Below are positions 1 to 14,189 of a stretch of DNA of 64,000 bases, one piece after another. Source of the DNA: Dirofilaria immitis (Eukaryota; Nematoda; Chromadorea; Rhabditida; Onchocercidae); assembly GCA_024305405.1 (NCBI GenBank), contig JAKNDB010000068.1:7555501-7619500 (forward strand), in the 5' to 3' direction. Under the pieces are notes generated by a model, which worked only from the letters and a program-made list of their open reading frames with translations, searched no databases and had not been told where the DNA came from. Position 1 is the stretch's first letter, and the number at the start of each line of letters is the position of its first letter. A program made the position numbers and the translations under genes.

Positions 1-3000
1 CAAGTATTGTTAAAATGTTAAAAAAAAAAACTTTCAGCTAATAGTAAAAGATTAACTCAATTCCGCCGGTCAGTGAGTTAAGCGGAAATGAATTTTGACT
101 TTCAAAGGAAAACATATTTTTTGAAGTGAATGAAAAGTCAAACTTAGTTTCGAATTAGATCGGTTATACACAAGTGATTTTTTTTTCGGTATTCTCACAT
201 GTCAGATTACTCATTTTATTAAAAGATTCTTCTCGAAAATTGAAAAGAAAATTCTCGTAATATTTTCCATTTATTTGTTAACTTTGGTACAGAAACAAAT
301 CATTTTGAAATCAGACAATCATTTCGAAGTGCAAAATATAAAAAAGTTGCTGAATGAATTTTATTACTGAACAAAATTTTATGGGATTTTTGTACTGTTC
401 CTAATCAATACATGAGCACTTCCTCTTTTGGCAAAAAAAAAAAATGAAAACATTAACTATTATAATATTCTTAGAGCATTATGGCGATACGGACAATAAC
501 GCATTTCACTTCCTTCAATTTAAACAATTCCCATTTTCCTCATTACTTTAATCTTTTCGTTTGAACGAAAATGGTAATATTGCTTTCTTATTTACTAATT
601 GTTTATCTTTGCCGCTTTTTTTGTGCTAGTTATGTAGTGTCATGTTGTTCTGTTATATTGTCATTATTGCATTCTTTTGATTTGATAGTTTGTTTATATA
701 TTGGAAAGCAAATGATTTAAGCTTCTCAGTCCTTCTTATCATCATCATTTTCTTATTCGAAACATTTTTCATTTATTTCAAATAAGAAATTTTGAATTTA
801 AGTATTCAATTATTTCAATTTTCATCGGTACATCTTACTGATTTTCTTGTTCCAAAAAACACTTGAAAAGATTTTAGAAATTTTATGAAATATTGATCAT
901 ATCTGCAACATTAGCAGTATAATTGCTCAACACAATCGTCAATATAAGGTTAAGAGCATATTTTGAAGAGAGTAGAAAAAATTATTGGAATAATCTAACT
1001 TGAAATAATGTGATTTACTTTTCTTTTGAGCCACAAATTTCATAGGATATTTACTTCTATCTAACGACGATTTAATTGATCCTCTGCAAAGCTTTCCATT
1101 TGACTTCAAAATAACAAAATTTTCCAAAATTTCGTTATCTGCTATTATCCTTCACTCAAATTCATTCAAACAGGTCTCTCTTCTAACCATATAGTTTTAA
1201 CAAAATTAGAATTATATCTATTCCTCTATCAATGATATAACAAGGATCAATTTTCATACCAAGTAAAAATCTTTCAGTTGTTCTCAATTTTAAAATAATT
1301 TTAAAGAAAATTCCTTTGGAAGGATGGCACTTAAATAAACTTATTTAAAGAATCGAAAGGGAAATTGGCTTAGCTCGTAGAATGTTAAAATGTTACACCT
1401 TGCTCATTAGAGAGGAAAACATTAAATACTGAAACTCTTTGGAATGAGAGCACTTATTAAATTGAGATCGATGATGGGAGGGATGCCTGATTAAAAGGAA
1501 CTTTTGGGTACCGTTCAATGAAGTGAACAATTCTCGAAATCAATTCATCAATTTCTTGTTCAATTTCTGTTCAATGACCATAGGACAAGCTTTTTCAGGC
1601 AAACATCCGTTCAAGTATCATAAGACAATTGACAGTATGCGTTTCTTGAGAGAAATTAAAGTGCTCTGCTACCTATCTATTCAATAGTATTTGTTTGACG
1701 TATATGTAAACATACCTGCGTATAATGTATTCTTAAATATATACGCAGGCATGTAAAACTGCTCCCAAGTACTATGATCAGTAAAATATCACAAAGCTGA
1801 CAAAAGTATTAGAAATGGATAAATAATTATTCGTTTGTTTATCACACTAGAATTTCTTTATCTTCACAAGGAATCTTTAAAAAATAAAAGCCTACTCTTG
1901 ATCTATTTTAACAACCAAAATTTAATTTTGAACCTAAAATTCCTGCGAATTCTCCTCTTTATTAATTCAATGAAAATGAAAAATGACAGAAATTTATAGA
2001 GCAATGAAATTTAATAAATTGATTAACAAGTGCTGTAGGAATTTCAACGATTTCGTGAACGCTAGGAGATAAAAATCAGGAAAATGAGAAATATGTATGT
2101 TTATTGAGGGCAAATAATGTCAAATTTGTGGTTTTCAATATCAGCAGTAGAACGACCCTAAAAACATTGAACGTAAGAGATCGCAGAATTACGAACTTCC
2201 CGAAATGCTTTTCTATTTCACATTTTTCACAATAATAACAGGTAAAAAGTACTAAAAAGGAATTGATAAATTTGTTTCCTTACTATGTTTACTATAATGT
2301 GAAAAATGAAGTAAAAGATTCATATCTATCGGACAATAAATAACAGAAAAATGAAATCAATGTTCGGTGCAATTTTTTTCTGAAAATTTCTCAGTTTTCA
2401 GTCATCTTTTTGTGTACTTCAAATGACAAACAAAAAGTGATTAATTCTATGGAATTATTTAGATTGCATGATTTTTTTCTAAAAAAAAAAAGGAAAACAT
2501 TGTCACAGTTTCGTCACAAGATAATCAGTATGAAAAATTCGCATAGTCATAATTTGGATTTTAATGTAGTAATTACTTCATTATCTGAGAGATATGCAAA
2601 TAATATATGAATTTCTCATAGTAAAGTACATCGATTCACTTCATATCATGAAACATGTTTACCTTTGACTTCAAAAGTTTAGACACTACTCTGTTGAAAA
2701 TATGGAATTTGTGAATGAAACGTATCTTCCTAACAAACTTTAAATGTTCAACTATAGTACGACTTTTGAGCAGGAAAGAGCGGCTTCAATTATACTAATT
2801 AATGTGCAAAAGGTTGCACAATATTCAACATTTTCAATTATATACTTTATTATCACTTCGCTCCTTTAAATCAAATAATTTCCTTAGGGACGTGAATACA
2901 ACGGGAATAGCGTATCTGTCAACCGATGTTTCTTCGTTACGATATTACATTTTGATTTCAGTGGCAATTAACATATCCAGCATGATATAGTGATAAGTGT

Positions 3001-3360
3001 TGTTTTATCTCTTATCCATTGCGTGGAAGGAAAGATATTTTCTAGGCTAACAATGAGCAATTAAATATTGAACCAAGAAGTCATTAGCAAGTATAAAATG
3101 GACTTCGATCGATCATCAAATTATTCATAACTTGTATTTTACATTTTTATGTTTACTTTTGATTGATCTGTTCAGCATAATTTAATAAGAAAATACGCAA
3201 TCGAATAATTGCTAATGGAATCATTCCAAATTCTATCTACGATGAACTTCCCGATCATTTTGTATAAATAATTGCTATGATCGATGTTTGATGTATTGCT
3301 CTGCTGGAATGTTTATCTTTTTGCTTGGGTCTTGGAGAAACGAAGGAGAGTAATTATGAT
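1..3360. other. AT-rich intergenic stretch, no gene recognised
   Basis: Only short open frames of random composition occur on both strands. None has recognisable motifs, coherent splice signals or conserved-looking sequence. It probably holds the upstream region of the BPI/LBP-like gene that follows. I see no RNA gene or repeat array here. Confidence 0.5.
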
Positions 3361-3393
3361 TAATTGATACGTCTGCTATGCATAATTCCTATA

Positions 3394-6300
3394 ATGCTCC
3401 TCGTCTGGTCATCACTCTTCCTTACCCTCCCTGCTAATTATTTCTCCCGATATTCGGGAAAGCAATTCTCAACAGTGCGAGTGAGAATTGCTGAAAGCGG
3501 ATTGCAATTTTTCAGCAAAATTGAACATCATATTATATGTTCCTTTTGCAGCGCTAATATTTTTATTTTTCGCTAAATGATAGTCTTTCTCTTCTCTACA
3601 AATATGATATCGTTTGTAATCGATATTATTAGGTTGACGATAATTTTTACCTAAAATGATTTGTAGCAAAATATAGTTATATGATTGAAATTAGTTCACG
3701 AAAGTAAAATTGAAATTCGATTGAAAAATAATGATTGCAGTTAATATGAATTAAAATTTTATGGAATATTAAACTTAGGTTAATAGTGAAATATGGAAAA
3801 TAACATTGCCACAAATAACGATTCCGATTGATGGACCTGGCATTGGTGAAGTGAATGCAATCGAATTTACATTACGAACATTTAAATCGCTAATCTTTTC
3901 ATTTAAATTAACTCCACCAAATGGTATCGCTTGGCAATCCAAAGGTGGATCGGCGGAACTGGATGCCATTTGGACTCTTGGCTACTATTTCATTGTTCCA
4001 ATTAGTTCATATGGCCCAGCAGACATCACAAAGATCTGTTGTGATCATTTTATCTTGTTGCGCCATGCTTATTTGGCTTATCCAAAGTGTTTTCCCAATT
4101 TGATTTATAATCCATTAATAATCATAAATATTAGTTATATTCATCCGCAATTTATGACCATTTCAATTGCAGATTTATCTCTCGGGATATGTTAGGGCGA
4201 AATTGGATAACATCTGTGTTTATATGCAGACCAATTTACTCGTTCAACATGAGCATCCGCAGATTGAAGTCACCGATTGTTCCATGAAAGTCCAGCAACT
4301 TTATGTATACATTACAGGAGGTGTGATACAGTGGATCGTCAACTTATTTCGAGCACAATTAGCTTCTGTAATCAAGCAAACCATACATGAGAAAGTTTGT
4401 TTCGCATATCTTTGTTTGAAATGAGTTTTTATACAGTGTCTATTCGAAACTTCCAGGAGAACATTTTTTAAAATTATAAAAATCTGAAGCATCAGTTGCA
4501 TACGTTTTCATGTTGATGGTTTTTGATGGAGTATTCTAACGTATTTGTCTGCATATTGTTTTAGATCACCGCTATACGGCTGGTTTGTTGAGATTATCTT
4601 TGAAACTTTTTACTCATAAATGTTTGCTTTTAGCGTGTTCCCAATTATGAAATATGAATAAAAGACCAAAAAGAAAATTCCAGCAATTTAAATTACATAT
4701 TATTGGATTTCGCGATAAGCAATTTGATCATGATATATTTGACAGATGTGTGCTATCATACGCAAGGCTATTATTGATACGAATGCCGGCTTATCAGCGC
4801 TTTCTACTCACATTAAATTGTACGAAAACATATACATTGGATATTCATGCAAGGTAAATTGTAATTTCTACTGCTTTTTTACCATGCGATATGAGTGTAT
4901 TAATATATCTCTGTCGAATTTATAAGAAAAGAATTGAAGGAGGAAGTGAAAGTATATTTCATGTTTGACAGGAATTAATCAAAGGCTACATTAGGATCAA
5001 ATTGTAACATAGTACAAGTGAAATTTCTAGTTAAAGGATTGCTCGCGTATAAATAATCTTTATGCTGTTTTCGAAAAGAACTTATCTACGGAGTAGAAAA
5101 TAATTTAAATAGCTGTAGAAAAATTCGAATAATATTAGATTTTAGATTTAAAATTTTCATTTCTTACAAGAATTGGCAATAATTTATTTATATTCTGTAT
5201 TATTTTTTTCTTTTCACGTGATTATTTGTTAAAATTCCTTCCAATTATCTAGAATAAATTTGTGTTTTCTTAAGTTTTCCTCATTTTTTAGAAGAATCCT
5301 ATAGCGACGAGCAAATACATTGAAGGTGAAATGCTATTTGATATAATATATGGACAAGGTGAATGTATGTTGCCGACTGAGGAAATGGACGATAGTTAGC
5401 TCATATATTATTTTTGATTTTCAAAAATTGTACCTGTTCTCGTAGTTACGGACTTTTGAAAAATCGGATCAAACCTGTGACCGCCTTGTAAATCCTAACT
5501 GGTATAAAAAGACTTGAATATTCACCATGTTTTGCTTTGTCATTTACAACGGAGTATAAGTGTATTAAATATTAGGTGGTCATAGGGAGGACAACAATGT
5601 ATTTGCAGTCAATAACAGGTAAGATAGTTTTAAAAGAAACTCAATCCAAAATTCAGTGGTTTACAATCTCTCAAAAACACATTGTCTACCTAATTTAGTT
5701 AGAAGAGATGAGCTCATATTCCCGACGAAGAGATAGTCAAGAACATAATTACTGTTTTTTATTACCGTGCACTTTTTTGGAATTTCACCAACCAAGTAGT
5801 CTAATGAATGATTGAATAAGTAGTATGAAAAATGTATCTGAACATTTCAAAAATTATTTATCATGGAATGCTTGAAGAATATCATTCAGAAATTGATTCA
5901 ACAAAACGAATGACTTATATTTGGATGTCAGAACATATACCGAATTGTTTACTACAGACTGCATACAACAATAAAAATTTGACGTTTGCTGTAATTTCAA
6001 ATGCCAGCGATAATCGATTTGCAGGCTTTTTAAAAACGGTGTCAATTTTTATTTCGTTAAAGATAGTCATCTCTTTTAATTACCATGAAACCATTAAAAC
6101 TCATTAAAAAATTTGATTGATAAGTTTCGTTTAGATTAGTATGAATAATGCGAGGAACACTGCTCTTTTTGGTAACTCTTAGATAATATATTATTAAAAT
6201 TGAAAATTTTCGATGTTCATAATTCTAATTAAAATTTAGCTGTGAATTCCTTGAAACATGTATTGGAAAATTTCTTCCAGTTTTACGTCTAATATATCCC

Positions 6301-7281
6301 AATCAGATTATTTACTTTTCCATTCGATTGGTTGAAGCGCCATACACTACCATTGATGCAAATGGCATACGAATATTCGCAAGTTCTATTGTAGACCTGT
6401 ATTTATCATCTGGGAAGCAACAATCTTACAGATTAGCAAGACTTGGTGAGATCTTCTTTTATGTAATTTTTAACTAGTTTAACTAACAAAATTCTTTTAA
6501 TTAATTTAAATTACTAAAGGCTTTGACTCTGTGTAAAAGAAACAATTATCTGACTTACAAAAAAGTGAAATTTACTGCAATTATATTAACTACTATAATT
6601 ATTTAGAATTAACATTTATCATTTTAGTGATGAACTCAACGATTTATGCGGTACCAGCAATCTTACACAAGAGACTTGTAAATACTATCAATGTTATGAT
6701 AATATTGCGTGAACAGGATTCAATTGTCGGGCGTTTCAATCTTCAGTATGCTTTTAATTTTAGATTTATGATTTACGGAAAAATTTTCTCGGTTTACTCT
6801 TCTACATATTTTAATATTTTTTTCTTATCAGTGGGAAGGTTATAGTTATGAATTAATTCAGCAGCTTCCATTACGACGAAAACAAAAAGCAAAAATCGTT
6901 TCTTTTCGTTACTTGCACTTGTCAAATTTTCTCACTTATTTATATCGAAATGCAAGATTCAAAATTCGCTTCTTCTTAATCTTCCAGGATTTCATTTTTC
7001 AAAAATAGATAGCAACATGAAAAATTTAAATCCTGTAGCTATCCAAATTAACTCATATAATTGTTGCTCATCATTCGTAAACATTCTTATATTTTTGATA
7101 TTTTAGGGCGCTCAAACTTTTGGAAAAAATAATGGCGAAAGCTGTGAAATTAATTGGAGGAGCAATACTTAAAATCGGTGTACCGCTACCGCTCATAGAT
7201 AATGTAACAATCTCTAATGATACCCAAATTATTACCAGAAATGGATACATTCGTCTTGATTTTGGCTTCATTTATGAATAA
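3394..7281 (+). CDS. BPI/LBP/CETP-family secreted lipid-binding protein
   Basis: A multi-exon gene whose product resembles bactericidal/permeability-increasing and lipopolysaccharide-binding proteins, which hold lipids in two apolar pockets. The first exon (3394 to about 3545) has a hydrophobic leader (MLLVWSSLFLTLPA) followed by VRVRIAESGLQFFSK, matching the mature BPI N-terminus. Further exons: about 3767-3994 (PIDGPGIGEV and WQSKGGSAELDAIW), 4173-4394 (SGYVRAKL, then TDCSMKVQQLYVYI and a cysteine pair typical of the BPI disulphide), 4746-4853, 5292-5358, 5576-5618, about 5880-6038 (IWMSEHIPNCLLQTAY, the start of the C-terminal barrel), 6240-6445, 6628-6745 and 7107-7281, ending in RLDFGFIYE and TAA. 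A start at 3394 is preferred; an in-frame TTG lies 30 bases upstream. The joins before 5880 and at 6240 do not hold frame as written, perhaps from single-base assembly errors. The family assignment is firm; the ligand is unknown. Confidence 0.82.
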
Positions 7282-9922
7282 AATTTAAAACTTTTACGCA
7301 AATTTTCGCTGAATTAAGTTTTAATGAAAATGATAAAATGGAAAGGAATGAGCATTTTAATATTTATGTGAGAAGCTCGGAATAGTTAACATTTTATGAA
7401 ATGCGTTGAAGGAAAAACTAAAAATCCAAAAAAACTGGAAATTGAGAAGAAATACTTTGTCTGAAAACAGGACTAGTCATTAAATTCCATTTAATTTTGT
7501 ATGTGGAAGGAAATGAGAACACAAAATAGCTTCAAACAGTTTCCCTTCTCTATCGCATTCAAAGTTTTTCTTCACAAATTTCTATGAAAAAAAAAAATTT
7601 AAAGGGAATTAATAAAAAGACTTGACGAGAATTGTATTTAAAAATGATACGCCTGCATAATATCATGTCATTATTTAAAAAAAGTTAATGAAATAACGTT
7701 ATCTTTTTTTGAAAAAATTTCTGGAAAGTGACTCGAAATTTCCTTTTAAATTTTCTTATTATTCAAATTTGAATGAAGATTTGATTTTTTATCCAAATTC
7801 GGAAATTTGATTTCTTATATTCTTGATTTAAATTAATAGGAAATTATTTCTAAGTTTTTCTTTTTCACATATGAAGTGTGAACAATTTCTGAAATCAATA
7901 AATTTAAATTGATTTAAATGGACAGAAAATTCGTTGTAGCAGCTCACAAAGCTAAAGAAACTTTTGGAATAATTTATATCATTTGTAGCCCATGTGGGAG
8001 TACATGAGTGATTCATATTACTATAACTTTTTTTGTTTAATATTGTTAAAATTGTAAATAGATTAATAAAGGTTAACAATTTCGCATGATTTAATAATGT
8101 ACTTTAATTACAGTAAAGGCCTGAAATGCTTGCTTTATTATAAAAAGTTCTTGAAAAATCGATCATTCGTGACCATCATTTAATCTAAAAAAGGTTTGCA
8201 GAAAAATGAAATTTGCATTGGATGACTAAAATTACAACGATAAATTCGACATTCGAGAAGTCTATTGCTTGTTTTGGAAAACCCTTTTCGTGACATAAGT
8301 GATTTCGCTAAATTCTGATCGTCAAAAATGCGAATGTTTTAGGATCTATTACACTGTACCACTCTTTGCGCGTAAATATTTTGCTACTATTAATATACGA
8401 AGAGGTATTTCAATGATGCTTCTTAAATGTGAAATGAGGAGTTTTAGCACTTCAGTTGTAATTTGGTCATTATAATTCAGTCTGTTGTAATTCGATATCG
8501 AAATCTTTTGTGTAAAAATGATAAGCGGTAAATATTTTTCACTGATTCTTAAATATGCAAAAATCGTTTGAAGTCATATAAATATCATTTAGTATGGATT
8601 TTGTTTACTAAAAAATTTTTCAAAATTTATATTTAAAAGAGTGAAATTCAATATCTTAATTCAAAACAGCGATAGAGATTCTTTGAAGCAAATATTTATT
8701 TAATTCTTCTGCATTTATATTTGCTTAATCCTTCTGGTATTTAATACGTGTTATTATATTTTCCCCTATTTGAATATGCTTTCTAAGTGAATTCATTATC
8801 GTTGAGATCAAACACTAAAGTGCACATTAAAATATCTATTATTCCTACGTATAAAAATTATTTTTGTTCGTCAACAAATCGGTCAACGTAATTGACTGAT
8901 AAATCATTTTTTTTTAATTTCAAATGATTGTATTTCAATAATTTTACACTGTCTTATCTTACTATATTAAAAAAATTTTTAAAGTCGAAAAAAATGAAAA
9001 GTAGAAGTTATAGATTCCAATATGTCAAAATATAAATAATTTGTAAACTAACATCAGCAATTTTCGCTTAGGTATCAGTAAGATTGAACAGACAAAAGAA
9101 ACCACACTTTTGTAATTATGATTTTTCTGAAAGAAGATTTTAGATATAGTAAATGAATATTTATCACTTATTATTTCGATTTGCCAAACCACTGCCACAT
9201 GCGATGCCAATATTTTATCAGTTACAGCCATAGTTTTTGTCATGATAGGTAAAATTCAGGAAAGTAATCATCATTGCTAAATCTTGTATAAATAAGAAGT
9301 TCGAGTAAACTTTCGCAACGACATTTTTATAATTGCTCTTGCGAAGTAAGTGCAGATAAAATGAAATTCTAGCATTATAAACGATAATCTAAATCTTTCA
9401 GAAATAACATAATACAAGTGTAATTTCTACAACTCGTTCAGATCTCCATTACTTGCATCTATAGTGAATCAACACTTTGCGTAAGGACAATCAAAATATT
9501 TCGAAGATTTCGCTGTAGTCTTAAAAGATATCGTAAGTTTCAGAATCTCGTCATCATCCTAATTTGTTCTTTAAAAAAAAATTCTTAAGATTTTATCGTT
9601 TTCATTCTTCGGTTGTATACTTTTCTAGATAATGACATGCCACGACAAGCAAAGTGAAAGCAAATGGTATCAGTCAATTTAAAATGATAATGGATGATGC
9701 TTAAAATTTTTTTGATTCTATCGTCGTCTTCGATGCTTGATCTTTTATTCAAATAAAAAAAGAAATACAAAGAATGTTATAGCTGTTCGCTTTATTTAAC
9801 AAGTAAAATTCACAATAGTTCATTCCGAAAATTTTCATTTTATTTTTACCATTTGTTTTGGTATTAAAATATTTTGAAATCTATCAGCAAATTTAGTTGC
9901 AGAAAAGATGAAAATGCTAAAG

Positions 9923-9955
9923 TAGGCTTAGGCTTAAGCCTAAGCCTAAGCCTAA
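9923..9955. repeat. Interstitial telomere-type inverted array (TTAGGC/GCCTAA)
   Basis: Read directly: about two units of TTAGGC meet about three units of GCCTAA at a central GGCTTAAGCC palindrome around 9931-9940. TTAGGC is the telomere repeat of Ascaris, Caenorhabditis and filarial worms. The arrangement is head-to-head, as left by a telomere-telomere fusion or by fill-in of a double-strand break. The arms are perfect over 13 bases each side, and the right arm is longer. It stands out because the surroundings are very AT-rich. Confidence 0.85.
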
Positions 9956-12456
9956 ACTGACTATATCATTTCGATCACGATTAGCTCATGCAAGAAACTT
10001 AAACATGAAGTCATTTCAAAGTCCTGATATGGTCATCCCTTCGAGTGCTACAAATGGCTTCGTGTTCATTGACAGTCGTCTATTGTAATAAATGAGGTCA
10101 TGGAAAATCGCATATATATATTTCTTAGGATTGTGAGTTATAAGCTTTTTCTCATAGATTTCAATCTTCAAAATTTTTGATTCTTCGAAAAATTCTTTAA
10201 AAATAATTCATATTCATTGCATCTAATTTATATTTCGAATTTAATCAACTATTGGCCTTTTAATTCAGTAAAGCGATAAAGATGTTTATTACATTACATA
10301 TATTTGGAAAAAATATAAAATTACTATTTCTGTTTTTCATATTTTCTATTTTATTCGAAATTGCTTGGAAAATTTTAAGTTTTTATTTAATTAATGTTAT
10401 TTTTGAATTCATCTAGATATACATCAAAAAAAAGGTGAAATATTGCTCAAAATGATAACATCGTATCGCTTATGCGAATAAACCTGTTATCACAACAAGG
10501 GCAACCACAGATTTATTATGAAAAATGTTAAGTAAAATCTAAATTTAAAACCTTATGGAGGTAGTTTGAATTGTGAATTACTCCGTAGGTAATTCAGCAT
10601 AATATTAAAAATCCCTATAAAAAGAGATTAGTCATTTTTGATATTCGTAAGCGGCAGAGAGAAAATATTATTTCCACTATCATGAAATTTAAAACGTGAT
10701 CGATTCAGCATTAGATATTTGCCAATATTTAACTATCATTATCTCTAGGTATTGCAGTATTCTTTAAGAATTCGATGACTTAGTTGGAATGTAGAAACTG
10801 GGAAGAAATCATGCGAGTAAAATAGGTTTTGGGAATTAATAATACCAATTAAAAAATTTAGGCTTGTCCATCACTTTTTTTCTATCTAATAATCAAGTAG
10901 ATGCTCTGAATTTTATTTTCCAAAATAAACTCTACTTAGAGTTTAGAGTATTTTAAGCAACGTGAGTCATTTCACTATATAAAGTATCAATTCAGAATTA
11001 TCTAGAATCTGATACTTTTAGATCTATCTGTAAACACATGCAAGATAACATTGCAATCATAAACAAATGGCCGTAGTTATATCAAAGGAAATTGTTGGCT
11101 AATAATATATACTTCCATCAATATTTGTTGGAATCTTCAGAAACTTATATTACATTTATATAATATTTATCGAAATCTGCATGCTTTACCTGGTAAGCTA
11201 TTAAAAATAAAATATGGAAATAATATTGATTTATTAAAAAAGAAGGATTTCGATTATTATTTGATTTCCGGAAAAATTTCATTTTTGATGAAAATTTTTC
11301 TAAAACTTTAGTAAAAAAAAAACATGGTGACTGTAGAAAATCTCAAAATAAAAAAATTTCCTTCAGTTCGACATTTTTTCCTATCTCTCTTCTGGACAAT
11401 CAAGATATAATTTGCAATCAGAAAAATTAATAATCGTAACTGTGATTATTATAGTTACTATCAAATTAAATTTCAATTCAAAATTCACTGTATTGTTAGT
11501 CTTTTCTCAGCAATAAATTAACTAACTGATTTACAATCAGCATTCTCAGACTGTTTTCGTAATTTGATAAGATACAATCAGCCAAATAATTAAATTAACA
11601 ATGAGGTGAATGTGACTGTTTACATTTCATTCAAATTCTCTCTAATTTACTGATATAATCTATGATACATTCAGTTCTTCTCATTTCTCCTTTTCTTATT
11701 AAATTATGTAGAAGGTTTCATTAAAGCATTCACTATTCCGGCAGCCAATTCATACTAAAATTATTTCTAATATTCATAAATTTTTTTATTTGTCCCATTT
11801 CTCTCTTTCCTCTTCTACTTCTACTTTCTCTCTCTAGATTATCTTTCTATGTTCTAACATGAAATACTTTCTGGTAGGAACTATTTGGCAAAATTTAAGC
11901 TTCACTTCTCTAATGTTCGATATTATTGCAGAACAAACTGTATCAAATTGTAAGCTCATAATGAGATTTGGTGAGCCTATAATAAGTTGTTACCTAAAGG
12001 CATCATGATATGAAGCAAATAAGAGTTATGTGTATAAAGTAAACAATAAATGATTCTACAATTTTTTCAAAGTAAAGGAAGTTTTAGAAGATAAACTCGA
12101 AGAAGTCAAATATTTTCATCCTTCAGTAATCAAAATGCTTTCATTATATCTTCATTTTTTAAATTTATCTAGCTTATATTTTGTTTTAACTTATTTGATA
12201 AAGCATCTTAAATTTCTTTCGAATAATTGTTCTATCTCAAATTTTTAAATGCTTTTTAATAAATACAACTCTAAATAATTCATGATTTACAGTTGTATAG
12301 AGACAAAGAATTGTATTGGAAGAGTTAATGGTCTGAACATGAGCTATAAAATCAATCAGTTGATCTGGATATTTATTTGATAAAAGCACCATTTCTACAT
12401 GCTGAGAATGGATTAATAAATTGATACGTACAATTTACACACAATAAATTATCCGG

Positions 12457-12496
12457 AGGTTTTGACTGCTAAATACAGGTTTTGACTGCTAAATAC
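12457..12496. repeat. 20-bp perfect tandem duplication
   Basis: The unit AGGTTTTGACTGCTAAATAC occurs twice with no spacer (12457-12476 and 12477-12496). No coding or RNA function is apparent. It looks like a recent local duplication or an assembly stutter. Confidence 0.85.
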
Positions 12497-13189
12497 ACAT
12501 CAGATAGAAGTTTCACAGTTGGAAAACATGTGAGATTGTTTATTTTCTTCAATTCCTCAAAAAAAAAAAAAGTTTTTCAGCTGTCCACAAAAAAGTTCGA
12601 TAAAATTCGTAATATCAGAAGGAATTTATTCATTGAAAAAATGACGCTAACAACAAGTAAAATCGACGGCTCGAAAATTGAGAATTTGGATAAAATGTGA
12701 GTTATGCTAATATTAAAATAGAAAAAGACATGCCAAAAATTCAAGTTTTTAAAAAGACTGGGAACACAATGAGGAATGTTTGAACAGTAAAGGATTAACC
12801 TATATTACAATTTTCTGCAAAGTATGATGTACAAGTGAAAAGACGAATGATTAACTAGAGCTCACTTCCGGATGCGATTCACCAGTCCCTTTTAATTCCT
12901 GAAAATAAAATGGCAGGATTCACTACATAATCAAGCCAAGATAACTGGATTTCTGTTCATGGAGGCATCAATTTATAGCCAACAAAAAAGTTTGGTTAGG
13001 AAAGGGATTCAACATAATGCAAATTTTTTATAGGTGGGAAAGACTATAACTGCTCATCATTGAAATATTATGTTGGAATCATATAGTCATATCTTAAGTT
13101 CTTCAGAAACTGATAATTTCGAATTATTTTTAAAATTATTGATGAATTGATATTATCCAATATTATGTGAGCCACATTTTTCATAGCAT

Positions 13190-13960
13190 AAAGCCATATT
13201 ATATTGGTCTTTGCAGTAGAAGCACAAACGTTTCCGTTGGTTACAATTGCTTGTTGCATGTCCCGTTTGGAGACAGTTAGTGTACGCGTATGCATTGGTG
13301 TTTCTTAAACATTCGATTCGTTGTTTAAGTGTTGAATAATTTGGGCATTCATTATCCCAATGGTTTTGATAGCAAAACGCGCACGGTCTTTTATCCTCAC
13401 TAATCTTTTTAAATTAGTAGTTGGCTCGAAGCATTTTGAATTGGATGACCTGGATTGTTGAGTTGTGGTGAATGATGTAGAGGTCTCACCCTTAATATTT
13501 TTATATGGTGTTCTTTCACTTCCTTATTAAGTATTTGGCTCCTTCTGATGCTTCATTTCTTTGGACCAATGTCATTAAGAATTGTTAGAGATTATTAACG
13601 GTCCAATTCTCTTTCTGCTTTTAATGTATACCTTATCTAGGATCCAAGGTGGCAATCTATTTTCAATAACTGTCTCTATGCTCCTATGCTCCAAGTTTTC
13701 CCCTGTTGCTTCTAGTTGACGGAGAATCCTTTCCGTGGTTTTTATAGTTGATTTCGACTCTTTGTCATTTCTTTTGATATCATAGAACTTCAATTTTGAT
13801 ATCATAGGAGTATACAATGGTTTCATTACACTGTCTGGTTTGCCGAACTTTTCGCTTAAAACCTGTCTTATTATTTCATAGTTTTTGGAGCTACGTTATA
13901 ACTTCTGGATGATTCTAAGACCTCTACTTTTAGGTAGGAGATCAAATAAGTAGGCTTTTG
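13190..13960 (-). mobile_element. BEL/Pao retrotransposon remnant: gag (DUF1759) and zinc knuckles
   Basis: On the minus strand, 13890-13575 encodes a gag segment of the BEL/Pao type: NYEIIRQVLSEKFGKPDSV, then KLKFYDIKR and IENRLPPWILDKV, which match DUF1759-style gag. After stops and frame shifts, 13410-13200 gives a zinc-knuckle cluster. The first knuckle is intact as CAFCYQNHWDNEC (CX2CX3HX4C). The second reads YTNCLQTGHATSNC and has lost its first cysteine. The third, CFYCKDQYNMALC, has His replaced by Tyr. Protease, reverse transcriptase and LTRs are not recognisable here. This is a dead fragment. Confidence 0.85.
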
Positions 13961-14189
13961 AATATTTGAAATTCCTTGGATGTGTATAGCTTCGTTAAAA
14001 CGCCGAAAAAGCAATTCGAATTGCTAATTTGACAAAATTTATTTGATTTGTTCCATTTTTTCATCTTTTAGGCATAATTTTTTGTGAACATGCTAGACTT
14101 CCATTGAGCTATTGACATTTTGTTGTTTTTCCGTCATAACTAATCAGGAAATCCAAGTACATTAAGTTTAGGACAAAGAACCGCATCAT

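Larger units (their letters stand above)
7282..13190. other. Gene-poor AT-rich region
   Basis: About 5.9 kb with no exon chain I can defend on either strand. The longest open frames are lysine-, asparagine- and phenylalanine-rich and look like chance frames in AT-rich DNA. Notable contents are the telomere-like array at 9923-9955 and the 20-bp tandem duplication at 12457-12496, both listed separately. Confidence 0.5.

Noticed and set aside
9901..9960. A true chromosome end at the TTAGGC array
   Set aside because: It is only about five units, inverted, and flanked by unique sequence on both sides.
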